Of a stretch of 64,000 nt of DNA, positions 47,027 to 58,746 are shown piece by piece (position 1 is the stretch's first letter; each line of letters begins with the position of its first letter). The notes beneath the pieces were generated by a model, which saw only the letters and a program-made list of their open reading frames with translations, ran no database searches and was not told the DNA's origin. The DNA comes from Circinella minor (taxonomy: Eukaryota; Mucoromycota; Mucoromycetes; Mucorales; Lichtheimiaceae). The translations under genes were made by a program, and so were the position numbers. The stretch covers positions 1 to 64,000 of the forward strand of contig JAEPRB010000044.1 in assembly GCA_016758965.1 (NCBI GenBank). The letters run 5' to 3'.

Positions 47027-50000
47027 TATAATTCTTGTTAATTTTTGGTATTTAAAAAAAGTAAGATAAATAAAGAGTAATAAAAAAAAACGTATTCAAA
47101 GAAAGAAAGAAAAGAAAAGTTATAAAGAAAAAAAATGCATGTTGTAATCCTTTTACTCTTTTTTTTTTTTTGGTGACACAAAAATATAAATATGCAAGAC
47201 CATGAGTAAGTGGGGAAACTTGGGGGGGATTTTTTTCAGCTCAAGTTTATTATCATTATCATTATTGTTTGCGTTTTCAGTACACGCTGGGGGGTTATAA
47301 GCGTGCCTGCATGAATCTCGTTTAAAAAAAAGTAAGGAGTAATAAGTAGCAGTAGTGATTTGTTAAACTAGTTTTCCGAGAAACTCATTTAGGGATAATC
47401 CACTACTTTTACTTTCTTATTCCATTTCTCCCCTGTTATTAATCATTATGAGAAGGAGCAAAATTGTATAATAATAGAAGAAAGTGATGGGAACAAGAGA
47501 GTAATTTTCTCTCCTACCAACTGAATAGTTTAAAAGAATCAAAAACACATCCAGCATTTCTTATTTTCTTTTTTTCTTATTAAATTCTATTCCCACGTCC
47601 ATAATCAACTTCTCCTGACATTATAATTGTTTCTTTTCATTTGAGTACGTAGGTACTATAATACCTATATTTATAAACAATAAATCAACTCGCAGAAAAG
47701 AAGGAAGAATTATGGTAACTAAATTAATGAGCTTTCTTTCACAACGAGCTATATATACATTTGTACCCATCAACTTTTTTTTTCTCTTTTGTTCCTAGGA
47801 TACTTTATTTAATATTGTAGATTGTTTTTTTTATAATACTACGGAACGACGTGCTACTATTTTTACTACATCAATGGTTTCTATGGGGTATTTGAATGGT
47901 ACATAATATTATATATGTGTGTGAGTGTGTGAGTGTGTGTGTGTGTGAATTGACTAAATAAAATCATCAGATCATCAGGTTTTTGATTTTTCAAACATAA
48001 TTATTATTTTCATTGAAAGAGATGGCACGGACCATTAATAATAAAAAGAAAGAAAAAAACTATTGGGGTAAAAATAAAAAAAAATTGGGATTTCCAAAAT
48101 GCATGTTAGTTTTTTAGTTTTGTACAACCTTTCACAAATATTTTTTGGTTGGGGGAAAGTCTAACTATCTTAAGAACAATTAAAATCAAAGCTGACAGAA
48201 AAAATATTTTGCCACATTTTTTATTACTTAGTGTCACAATTTAGAGAGTATATAAAACTCCTACTTGACAGCATATAGAAATATAAAGTCGTTATTGACA
48301 TTGTTCCAATCAAAGGTATATAGTAATATAAGAAGAAGGAAATTTTATTATAATAATATTCCTTTTTTTTTTGTTATGATTATAAATGGCGTCAGTTTTT
48401 TTTTTTTTCGTTTTTCAAAAAAAAAAAAAAGTCGCGTGTAATTAAGTATATTATATTATCTCGAGAAAGAATTATCACCTTATTAATCGAATAATAAAAA
48501 GTACATATGGTTTTGCTAATTCTCTAAAAAATAATCATTAAAACTATCAATTCCTTTCATTTATTGGATTTAAATATTATAGACAGCAAAATCGTTTAAA
48601 GTGATTTAGAAACCAAATGTACGTGGAAATACGTAATATAGTATTTAGAAAAAGTGAAGTCCAACAACCACCATTATTATTATTATATAAAAACAACCAA
48701 GTTTGAACACAGGTTTCTTGATTTTTGATAGAAAAACATTTGGTAATACGTTACTCGACATTACATAAGCACGTAAATATATTTAAACATTAAATTTACA
48801 CATAATGTAGCAAAAAATAAAATAAAAACATGTTTAAGAGGTTCATATATCCATTTTATTGCCAAATTCGAACTCGTTCGTTTTATCTTCCTGTGTACCA
48901 CTCGTATAAACATCGGAAGTAATATCCCGTCGAGCGCCCTCATCGCACCCTTTTTATCATGATGATAAGGCCCACATTCCGTTGTCACGTTTTGATTATA
49001 ATAATTAGTAATTATAATTTCAAGTCCTTGAATGTGATAAAAATCCAGCCATTTGTTTTTAAGGTTTTTTTTGTAACAATGCAATAGTGCATGGTTACTA
49101 TAATAAATAGCCATCGTGTCAATGTTATTACTATTTAGGATTGTGGTGGTACAACATTGTTGTCTACGACCTGGTTAATTATCATGTTATATTGTAATAC
49201 TACAGGTATAAATTTGACAACTTTGATCTCTAGCTTTTTTTAATACAGTTATAAACAAACCAAGTGCTCAGCTATCATTATTAATAGTATATTGTATTTT
49301 GATTCGTCCGCCAGCTTTTTTTTTGTACGTATGATAAAAAAAAAGAATTCATGTGTCATTTATGCTTAATGCTGGATAACAACCAAGAATAGAAAAAATA
49401 ACTTTAATGTTAACTAGCTTATTTGGTAACACGTCAAGACTAGTACTTTTATTCTTACACTAACTATTTCCATCAAAATCATACAAATCTTGGTCGAACC
49501 GAAACCAAAATGATTTACTATTTACTATAAATAATAAAAGTCCAACCTTTTTTCGCGCCTATTATATTATGAAAGGAGGTATTTTAGCATTATCTATTTA
49601 TATATCTTCGTTAGTACAATATTTATTTACTTATTTATTGAAAATATAATGGAACTCAAATTTAAGATTTCACAGATCATGGGATAAGTACAGGGATCTT
49701 CGGTGTTTCCGTAATACTGAACGGCGCTCCCAGAAAGTGATGTATTCTGTCATTTTTTTTTTTTTTGAAGTCAAAAGACATCATCATCATTACCTTTAGA
49801 TTATAACATGAAAAACGAAGCGCTGAATTACATCAAGTCTCATATATCTTTTTTTATAGATATTCAGATGAAGATGTTTACTCAACGTCATATATATCTT
49901 ACACAAAGGGAAAAAATAGGTATCATTAATTATCTCCTTCCTTTTTGTCCATAATCATTCATCAAGCACATGTCTTTATCTATCGATGTCCCCAACAATT

Positions 50001-51146
50001 GACTTTATTTATTTTACTACGTATTTACGCATAATTAAATACGTATGATGATTTATGACGTTATATTATAGTTAATGTATGAAGGTGATGTCCCTGAGTA
50101 TGGGTAAATATGACATCTCGAATTTAAACAAATAACTTATTACATAAATTCTTTCATAATGATTCTTGTTCCCTTGGAGCATATCATATCTTCAAGACAG
50201 ACAGCATATTTGTTACTTTTAATCCGTAAGTGGTGTAGCTTTTCTATTTTGTTTTTTACGGGATTTTAAAGGCAGTAAAAAAATACACAATATATATTCG
50301 ATATCATTGGGTAAATCATTGTTGTGAGAAAAACCATGCAAATACTATATATATATATTTATATATGGTAGTACGTATAAATAAAGTGCAGTGAGTGATA
50401 TATAAAAAAAATGGATCCTATTGTTTATGCAGGAAAAAAAAAGAATAGTAACAAGAGAATGTAGAGTCATACACCCCAAGCAACCCCGTAGAATCACAAC
50501 AGTTAAAAATAAGTGATTAAAAAAAGATATGTAATAATTTTTATTTTATGATACATATTCATAACTTTAACTTATTTTTGATGTTATAGAGTAGTATTGT
50601 TTTGTTTAAATAACAGTTATACATTGTAGGTCCAATAAAAAACGCTAAACCTTCGCTTTGGTGATGGCCAAGACTATCACTCACAGATGGGCAGGGACAT
50701 TCTAATGAATGATAAAATATTTAAGCATATCATAGCATACTACCTTTTTCTTAATGATAGTTATAATAAGTTTGCTTTTATTGCTTTTTTTTTGTTTTGT
50801 TATTTTTAGTTGCTTCTAAAAATTATAAAGTGATGTTCCTATGTAGTATAATTATGACGAATAAATTGGGAGGTGGGGAAAAACTCATTGCTCTCATCTT
50901 TTCTTTGGCTTTTTTTTTTTTTTTATAAGATACTCCTCTAATACAGGTAAATTTAACAAAAGATTTAATATATGTTATTATCTCTGTTTATAAAAAGATG
51001 GGAAGTAGTACGTATACTTTTTCATATATAAAATTTTGTATGGTAAAGTATATAAAGAATGCTGTTTGTTTACATAATACTTTAAACAAGTTCCAATGGA
51101 CAATGATAAACCCAAGTTAAGTTTACTTGACTATTATAAAATAAAT

Positions 51147-51329
51147 TTACAAATTTTTATTTAATTGATATTCGTTTGATAAAGCACCTCCATTGACGGG
51201 ATCTCGTCCTATATCGTATGCTATCCACCAAGATCGTTCGTATTTTTTAGTAGATGGAGAGTCGTCGGTTTCAAAAACTCTCACTGACGGCGAGCGTGTC
51301 AAATTGAGTTTGATGGCCATCACCACCAT
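51147..51329 (-). CDS. Small hypothetical reading frame or gene relic (60 aa)
   Basis: A 60-residue frame starting with ATG, MVVMAIKLNLTRSPSVRVFE, then DDSPSTKKYERSWWIAYDIG and RDPVNGGALSNEYQLNKNL. Residue use is balanced and the DNA is clearly GC-richer than the flanks, unlike chance frames nearby. I recognise no family. It may be a small gene or the surviving piece of a larger one. No splice partner found. Confidence 0.35.
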   Translation of the reverse strand: MVVMAIKLNLTRSPSVRVFETDDSPSTKKYERSWWIAYDIGRDPVNGGALSNEYQLNKNL

Positions 51330-52179
51330 GATAGTCGTTTACTCTGAATGGTAAAATAGGTTCTATCATTTACATCTTTTTATGATAGCAACGCTACATA
51401 CACTCAATTTAATTGATTATGTATCGTTGATAAGAAAGTAATGATTTGAATTGTGATCATTCTTGCTCGCTTGTTTTCTTTTGAAATCCCTTATTTCTCA
51501 AATTTCTCGAATCTTGACAAATATAAACCAAGATAGATCCCACTTTGTTTTCTTCTTTTCCCTTTTAAAGGTCTCTGTGCATATGAACAAGGAGCCATTC
51601 AAAACAAGATGTGATTTGGTTAATAAATCATTTTCTTATATACAGTTTACCCTTTTCTCAACAATGTAATATTCAACGAAATTTTTTGCTATACAATATG
51701 CTGCAAACCGTAGTAATTTTTTAACAGAAAACACCAGGTACTTATGATGTTTACCCTTCTAATTTTGCCTTGCTTTTCAAGCATACTTTGTTTTAACAGA
51801 TCCCAGCCCAAATAGTGTCAATTTATCAATCACCTTGGAAAGTTTTTATGTCTAAATTCAATATTATTCTATATTGTTGCACAGTGTTCCTCGGGAATCA
51901 GGGGTAATAAACGTCAAAACTGATCCACATTTTGGTTTTTTCTCTGCTTGAAATATAAAACATTGACATGAATACGTAGCGATAGATATTCTTGACCAAT
52001 AGCACCTAATTCTTTTCTTTCGTATAAGTCATAGTAACAACAAGAAAAATGATTCGTTCCCATGACTACTCACTATAAGTAACTGATTAAAAAAAGTAGA
52101 AAAGGGGAAAACAAGTTGATTTTTTACTCTCTTTTTTAAAAATTACACCCCTTGAAAATTTTATTGGTGGATAGGAAAG

Positions 52180-52352
52180 TTATAATCCACCAGAAGATTC
52201 GGGGCGAATAGCATAAATCCATTCACCGAAAGTCAACTTCCTGTTTTGTAAAGTTACTTTTTTTTCTTTTTTTCCCTTTTGTTTGAAAGGTTTACTTTCT
52301 TTTCTATACCAACTCCACTCTTCTTGTTTATCAATCTTTTGTCTCTGAAAAA
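52180..52352 (-). CDS. Possible orphan terminal exon (about 57 aa)
   Basis: Reads RQKIDKQEEWSWYRKESKPF, KQKGKKEKKVTLQNRK, then LTFGEWIYAIRPESSGGL and a stop. It is preceded by a good acceptor (T-rich tract then CAG) and has no ATG of its own, so it looks like a last exon. Between it and the G3BP-like start at 52458 I find no first exon that keeps the frame. It could be a relic, or its first exon may lie antisense within the next gene. No family recognised. Confidence 0.3.
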
Positions 52353-52457
52353 GGTAAAAGATCAAAGTAGATTGTCATTACACTTATATTCTAATTTTTA
52401 TTTTTTTATAATTGGTCTCACATTCTCATTTTATTTTCTTTCATTATAAAAAGGACG

Positions 52458-54331
52458 ATGCAGCAAACACACGCCGACACGAACAGCGATGTCAACATTG
52501 TTTCTCAAGATGTTGGTCTCATCTTTGTACGAGAGTACTATACCTTTCTGAACAAGCAACCTCACCGTCTACATGCATTTTATAGCAAGGATTCGGTGCT
52601 TGTACGAGGCGATGAAGGTGAATCAGCTCAAACTCATCGTGGTCAAGAGGTAAAAATGATAATATTTCAGCATAAAACATAGAATACATGTTTGTTTGTT
52701 TTTTCTCAACTATCCCTCCCCTTCCCTCATCCCCCTTTTTTTTTTTAATGATGATAAATATCTAAAATAATAATAAAAAATATTTGTATAGGAAATTCGT
52801 GGCAAGATTGAAGAAATGGGATTTGAAGACTGTAAAGTTCTTGTTACTCAAGTGGATAGCCAAACATCTGCCAATGAAGGCATTATTATCCAAGTTTTAG
52901 GTGAAATGTGTAACAAGGATGAACCTTCTCAAAAGTTCAGTCAAACATTTTTCCTTGCTCGTCAATCAAATGGTTATTATGTTTTGAATGATATTTTTCG
53001 ATTTCTTAAAGATGAGGTTAATATTGATTATTATACTTGTGAAGATGATGAAGCTCAACACCAACAACAATTGGAACAACAAAAAATTAAGGCCCAAGAA
53101 GAACAACAACAACAACAAAAGAAAAAATTGGAAGAGGCCGCTGAATTGAAGAAAAAAGCTCAAGAGGAAGAACAAAAGAAAGCTGCAGCAACTGCTGCCG
53201 CAGCAGCTTCTGCTATTTCCACTGCTGCTAAATCTGAAACAGCTGCTGTTCCTGCTCAAGAAAACCGTCCCAAAGAAACAAAGCCTACTGTTGCTGCCCA
53301 AAAATCCACACCTCCCGTTGTGAATCAAGTCAAAGATAAGAAGGAATCTAGCGAAGAAAAAGAAAAGAAAGGTTCCGTTCAAGTCAATGGTATTTCATCG
53401 CCTATTACTAGTCCTGCAACTGAAGTAAATGGAAAGGATCATCAGCAGCAGCAAACAAAGAATGTGAAACCAGAATCTGAAAAGAAACAACAGTCTGCTG
53501 GACCTTCTAAATCAAGTGGACCAAAGACATGGGCTAATATGGCTGCTTCTAGCAAATGGTCCACATCTGTAAATACGACACCTAGTCAAGCACCTAAGCA
53601 ACCAGGATCGCCTTTGCAACCTCAAATGCAACAACCTCAACAGCCTCAATCTCAATCTCAACCCCAACCACAACCACAACCACAACAGCCACAACCACAA
53701 CCACAGCAGCAGCAGCAACAACAACAACCACAGCAGCAGCAACAGCATCAGCATCAACAACATCAGCATCAAACTCATCCACAACAAGGTGGTCATCAAC
53801 ACGGTCACGGTAACCAGCGTAGAGGTACAGTATTATATTGTTGGAAGGAAGGAAAGTGGAGTTATGATTGATAATCTGCTGAGTGAGGCCTAACATTTTA
53901 ATCATGACTCTATAGAAGAAACACAAATTTTCATCAAGAACATTAATCAATCTATTAATGAAGAAAATCTGCGCGAAGCATTTTCACAATTTGGCACAGT
54001 TAAAGGTGTTAATGTGCTTTATAATCGAAATTGTGCTTTTTTGGATTTTACTTCAACCGATTCTGTACATAAAGCATTGAGCCAACATAAGGTGCATGTT
54101 CATAATAATATTGTATTAGCCGAAGAACGTCGTCATAACGCCAATGCAGGCGGTAATAGATATCAAAATAATCGTCAACAACAAAGTAACCGCCCTTATG
54201 ATAATAGACGATTCCAACAAGACGGCCATCGCCGTGGAGGTGGTGCGCCACGTGGTGGTAAATCGCGTGGTGGAGGAGGTGGAGCGGGCGGAGGTAGTAA
54301 TAGCGGTACTAATAATGGTCCAAAGCAATAA
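52458..54331 (+). CDS. G3BP-like NTF2/RRM/RGG protein
   Basis: Three exons (52458-52649, 52792-53824, 53916-54331) give 546 residues. An NTF2-like domain spans about residues 15-135 (GLIFVREYYTFLNKQPHRLHAFYSKDSVLV; GEMCNKDEPSQKFSQTFFLARQSNGYYVLNDIFRFL). Gln- and Lys/Ala-rich coiled regions follow, then a Pro/Gln tract at about 340-403. An RRM lies at about 411-485 (TQIFIKNINQSINEENLREAF; CAFLDFTSTD) and an RGG-rich tail closes the protein. This order is that of G3BP/Rasputin and fission yeast Nxt3, which nucleate stress granules and bind the Ubp3/USP10 deubiquitinase. Both introns are phase-consistent. A similarly low-complexity RNA-binding gene follows on the same strand. Confidence 0.92.
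53620..53800 (+). repeat. CAR/CCA trinucleotide-like tract coding for Gln/Pro/His
   Basis: Imperfect repeats of CAA, CAG, CCA and CAT inside the G3BP-like coding sequence give a PQ- then HQ-rich stretch between the acidic region and the RRM. Such a tract is expected to be unstructured and length-variable between strains. Confidence 0.85.
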
Positions 54332-55534
54332 TATGAATTATATCATTTTGGAATGAAAACAAAAAAAAAAAATCACAACAGACACATACATTTGCATTTT
54401 GTATACAAAAACAACATCTTTTCCCCTTCCGTTTATATATACAGCACAACCTCTTTTACCTCTTTTTACCCTTTTATTTTCAACAATAAAAAACAAACAC
54501 ACACACACACACACACATACATACACACACACACACCAACATGCATTTTTTTATAATATAAACAAATGGTAACAATTGAATGCAGACTTGACCATTTCGG
54601 GTAACGATAACCCCAACTTGCTGCTGCTCATTCGGAAGATGGTAACGGTTGATACCTAATTTAGGAAATCTTGCAGCAATTAAAGTCTACAACTTTTCTC
54701 TCTCTTTTTTTTTGTTTCTTTTTTTTTTATACCTCATCTCGAAAACATTTTCCAAAAAAAAAAAAAAGAGATTTCCTTTCCCTTATTAAAAGCACACACA
54801 AAAAAAAGAAAAACGGAAGTGGGAAGCAACAACAACAAAAAAGACGGATACCCTATTTATGTATTTACTACTTCTTTAATAATAATAATAATAATAATAA
54901 TACTCTGTGTTTCTATAGAAATATTCCTCTCTCTTTTTTTAATCACTCTTCATTGTAAAAACCCACGCATTTACATCGTAATATAAAAAAAAAAGTTTAT
55001 TCCATTGAACCCTTTTTATTTTCGTATTAACGTTAAAACGGCTTTCTTTTCCTTCTTTCCTTGACCCCGTTTTTTCTCTCTCTCTTTTTTTCTTCTTTCG
55101 TTTCCCTTCATCTACTTTTCGTAAGTATACAATCAGATCTCTTTTGTGTAAAAAACAAAGATCAAAGAAAGTTGATGATAATTTAATTAATCTCTTTATT
55201 TATTTAGGGAATCGATCCACGTTTTTCATTTATTACTTCTGTTGTTTTCTTTTTGGGGAGTTCTTTTTTTTTTTTTTTTTTACTTATTACATTCCATTCA
55301 TTAAAAAAACAACAAAAAGCTTTCGAGCAATTTTCTTTTACTACATCATTTCATATAATTGTAATTTCAAAGGTAAAGACTTGATGAAGGGGAAAAAAAG
55401 GAAGAGGAAAACATGTATATATAAAAAAAAAGAAAACAATAATTAAATAGATAAATAAAATTAACTTTATTTTCACTTTTAGCATCATCAATATTACTAC
55501 AATAATATTTTAATTTATCAATAAGAAACGTAGA
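54332..55534. other. Intergenic region and long T-rich leader before the Mrn1-like gene
   Basis: Contains the G3BP-like 3' region, a (CA)n microsatellite (about 54497-54535), an (AAT)n run (about 54880-54902), and from about 54700 to 55280 a pyrimidine-dominated region with many T runs. No separate gene is supported. If transcription of the next gene starts in the CT-rich stretch near 55030-55120, its leader would be several hundred bases. Confidence 0.55.
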
Positions 55535-57835
55535 ATGACGCCATCCAATGCTTCCTTGACCACAAGTAGTTCTACTATCATGAAACATACCGAGCCTGAA
55601 GGAGCAAAGAAATCCCGATTCTCTCCTTCTTACTAGTAAGTTATTATTTATATTGGATTGTTTATTATCGATGAGAGAAATTATAAAACTGAAAAAAGAA
55701 TTATTATTATAAATATTAGCGATGTATACGCTGGTAATCCACCACAACCTACTTCAGGACAAATGATGATGAGCAGTGCTTATTCATCTGGACCGGGATC
55801 ATACCATCCGCATCCTCATCATCCTCACCATCATCATCATCCTCATCATCAGACAACCACCTCCAACAATGCTTTTCATCAATATCCTAACAACACCACT
55901 TCGTATCCCAATTATCCAACAACACCAACAACTGGTAATAATCCACAACAACAATCACAACAAACAACTGCTTCTGTATTAAACGGACCTCCTACACCAC
56001 AATTTGTACAAAGTACATCTCTTGGTCCACCATCACCAGCAGCCGCATTAACATCACCCTTTTCAACATCTCAATTCACGAGCGCAACACCAGCTCAAGC
56101 GGCAGCCGCGGCAGCCGCCGTAGCAGCAGCTTATACACATCATATGCCATCTCCTCAATTATCTTCACCAGCATCTCATCAAACGGCACGTACAGTCTAT
56201 GTTGGTAATATTCCATCCGAAACTCAAGTCTCTGAAATCATGGATCATGTTAAGGTCGGGAATGTCGATTCCATTCGACCCTTGCCTGAAAAAAATTGTG
56301 TATTTATTACTTTTGTGGATGCTGGAGCCGCTGCTCAATTCTATCATGAAACAACCACAACCAAGAAATTGACTGTGAATGGGACCGAGTTGCGTGTTGG
56401 ATGGGGAAGGCCTAGTGCCATTCCTACTCAAATTCATGTGGCATTACAGAATGGTGCCAGTAGAAATGTGTTTTTGGGTTCATTGGATAACAATCCTGCT
56501 ACGGCTACAACAGAAGAATATTTAAATGAACAATTATCCCGATTTGGACCTATTGAACAAATCAAATTAATTAAGGATAAAAATATTGCATTTGTACACT
56601 TTTTGAGTACTTCAAGTGCTATTAAATGTGTTGCTTCATTACCCAGCGAAAAAGAATGGTCTTCTCGTCGTGTGTATTATGGTCGTGATCGATGTGCACC
56701 TTTATCGAAAATCTCATCTTCCAATTCATCTTCAACGACCACACAAAATACAACAAATGTATCTACACAACAAGGACAATATATACAACATCATCCCCAT
56801 CATCCCCACCATCCAGCTCATCATCCACATGCACATCACCCGCATCATCACCAAGTATTTCCTGCGTCGCCTAGTTATCCAAATACATTCCAAGTTCGGT
56901 TCCCATCTACGGTTTCTTATGATCCATATACTGGTGCTGCCGTCGAAACATATCCAGCATCCCCAGTAGCAGCCGCTAACGTAGCAGCCGCAGTAGCAGC
57001 CGCAGCAGCCTCCGGTAACGGTGCAACACAAACCGGTGGTTCTGCTCTTATGGGCAGTATTGCTAACCGTACTATTTATTTGGGCAATATACATCCAGAT
57101 ACCAGTTGTGAAGAAATCTGTAATGTAATTCGCGGTGGTATATTGAGCCAAATCCGATATTTATCTGATAAACATATCGCCTTTGTTACCTTTGTCGACC
57201 CAACATTAGCTCTTCACTTTTATAACCAAGCTCTTTATCATGGTTTAGTGATCAAGAATCGTCGTCTTAAAATTGGTTGGGGTAAAGCATCTGCCCTTTC
57301 TCCCTCGGTATTATCAGCTGTACAAAATGGTGGATCACGTAATGTTTATTTGGGTAACATTGATGAAACAATTACAGAAGAAAAATTAAAACAAGATTTT
57401 TCGGATTATGGTGAAATTGAATTAGTCAATACATTAAAGGAAAAGAATTGTGCTTTTGTCAATTTTACAAGTATTGCTGCTGCGGCGAGAGCTATTGAAG
57501 GAATTCGATCCAAGGAAGAATATAAAAAGTTTAGAATTAATTATGGAAAAGATAGATGTGGAAATCCTCCTCGTATACAACAACAGCAACAATATCAAGG
57601 TGGGGATAATCGTGCACAACATCAACGTACAGCAAGCACAAGTGGTGGAAGTGCAGTGGACCCTGCATTACTAACACCTTCATCAGTTACTATGGATCCA
57701 AAGGATGATCAACAATCTCAAGAAGTTGTAGTAGTAGAACAGCAACAGCAACAACCTTCTACTCAAGATACTGTTGTACCTACCGTTGATACGGTGAATG
57801 GTGTATTAGAATCTGTGCTTGTTCCTAATGGGTAA
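55535..57835 (+). CDS. Four-RRM RNA-binding protein, Mrn1/Cip-like
   Basis: Two exons (55535-55635 and 55720-57835) total 2217 bases, 738 residues. There are four RRMs in two pairs: about residue 190 (RTVYVGNIPSETQVSEIMDH, ending LRVGWGRP), 281 (RNVFLGSLDN), 483 (RTIYLGNIHPDTSCEEICNV, ending LKIGWGKASALSPSV) and 574 (RNVYLGNIDETITEEKLKQDF, ending FRINYGKDRCGNPPR). The IGWGK and YGxDRC endings and the pairing are diagnostic of the yeast Mrn1 and fission yeast Cip1/Cip2 family, which binds mRNAs for cell-wall and mitochondrial proteins and enters stress granules. Two His/Pro-rich tracts (about 60-80 and 385-405) and Ala runs are low complexity. The start is a short 33-residue exon. Confidence 0.92.
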
Positions 57836-58746
57836 TTAATGAATAATGAATTGAGTGGACATAAAACAAGTATTATCAGCAATTCATATACTAATTTTAT
57901 ATTTCTTTTACATTTATTTTATTAGCATCTAGATATTATTTATATAGTTTTTATATTACCAGCATATATATATATATAAATATTAAAAAAAAAAGACAAC
58001 ACTCCTCTATAAAAAAAAACACGCACAAATATTTCTTAGAAAGAAGAACTTTTTTTATCATCGATGAAAATAGCTTGCTTTTAGAGAAAATTAAAAAGAG
58101 AACAACTTTTATCTTTTCTTTGTAATCCTTTCTAAAAAAAAAACAAGTGACTCTCACACATAAAAAATGTCTCTTTATTATTATTATCATTAATATTAAT
58201 CTCACAGTTCATATATATCTTTTATTTCCTTCCCTCCCCCCCCCTTACTTTTTTTTTTCTTCTACATTCAAAATCATATAACAAACCCCTCACCCATATT
58301 ATACAATGATATATCACTCTTTCTTTCATAAAAAAAAATTAGAATTTATTATAAACAATTACTTATTTCTTTGTTTGATGTTGATCCAAATTAAATGTTT
58401 TTGCACAGAGAAAAAGATCAATTGTTTGTTTATTTTGTTAAAAAAAAGTAGGAAATATGATAAATAATAGTATTACAGCTTGTCAACTAGTTAATTTGGA
58501 GGGGGGGAAAGTGGTAAGAAGGAAAAGTGTGAGGGGTATGTAAAATAAAAAGAAATAATAGGATATGTTTTTTTTTTGTATGTAAATGGAAACAAAATGT
58601 TGGTTGTTGGAGGAGAAAATGAGATAAGAATAATGATTAAGAGAAAGAAAAAAAACAAAAACATCTATTAAAATAATAATAATAATAATAATAATAATAA
58701 AGATAATAAGGATAATAAATAGAATAAAAAGATAACGTTAACAAAT
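57836..58746. other. Convergent 3' intergenic region
   Basis: Lies between the ends of the Mrn1-like (plus) and Ras exchange factor (minus) genes. It contains a C run (about 58233-58242), a G run (about 58500-58508) and an (AAT)n microsatellite (about 58673-58701). No gene seen. Confidence 0.6.

Larger units (their letters stand above)
47027..52457. other. Gene-poor region of about 5.4 kb with possible coding relics
   Basis: Largest gene-poor gap. The part nearest 47027 is the acyl-CoA synthetase promoter. (GT)n repeats lie at about 47915-47947 and T/A homopolymers throughout. Three patches are less AT-rich: about 48850-49000 (reverse frames look partly coding but are broken), 51150-51330 and 52180-52350; the last two are described separately. 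Nothing else is supported. Confidence 0.55.

Noticed and set aside
48761..49114. 117-residue minus-strand frame as a transposase fragment
   Set aside because: I looked for DDE or helicase motifs in this and the other reverse frames and could not place any; a different frame looks equally coding, so no product is called.
53512..53950. Leu-rich and Val/Asp-rich minus-strand frames opposite the G3BP-like gene
   Set aside because: They are reverse translations of the CAA/CCA repeat tract.
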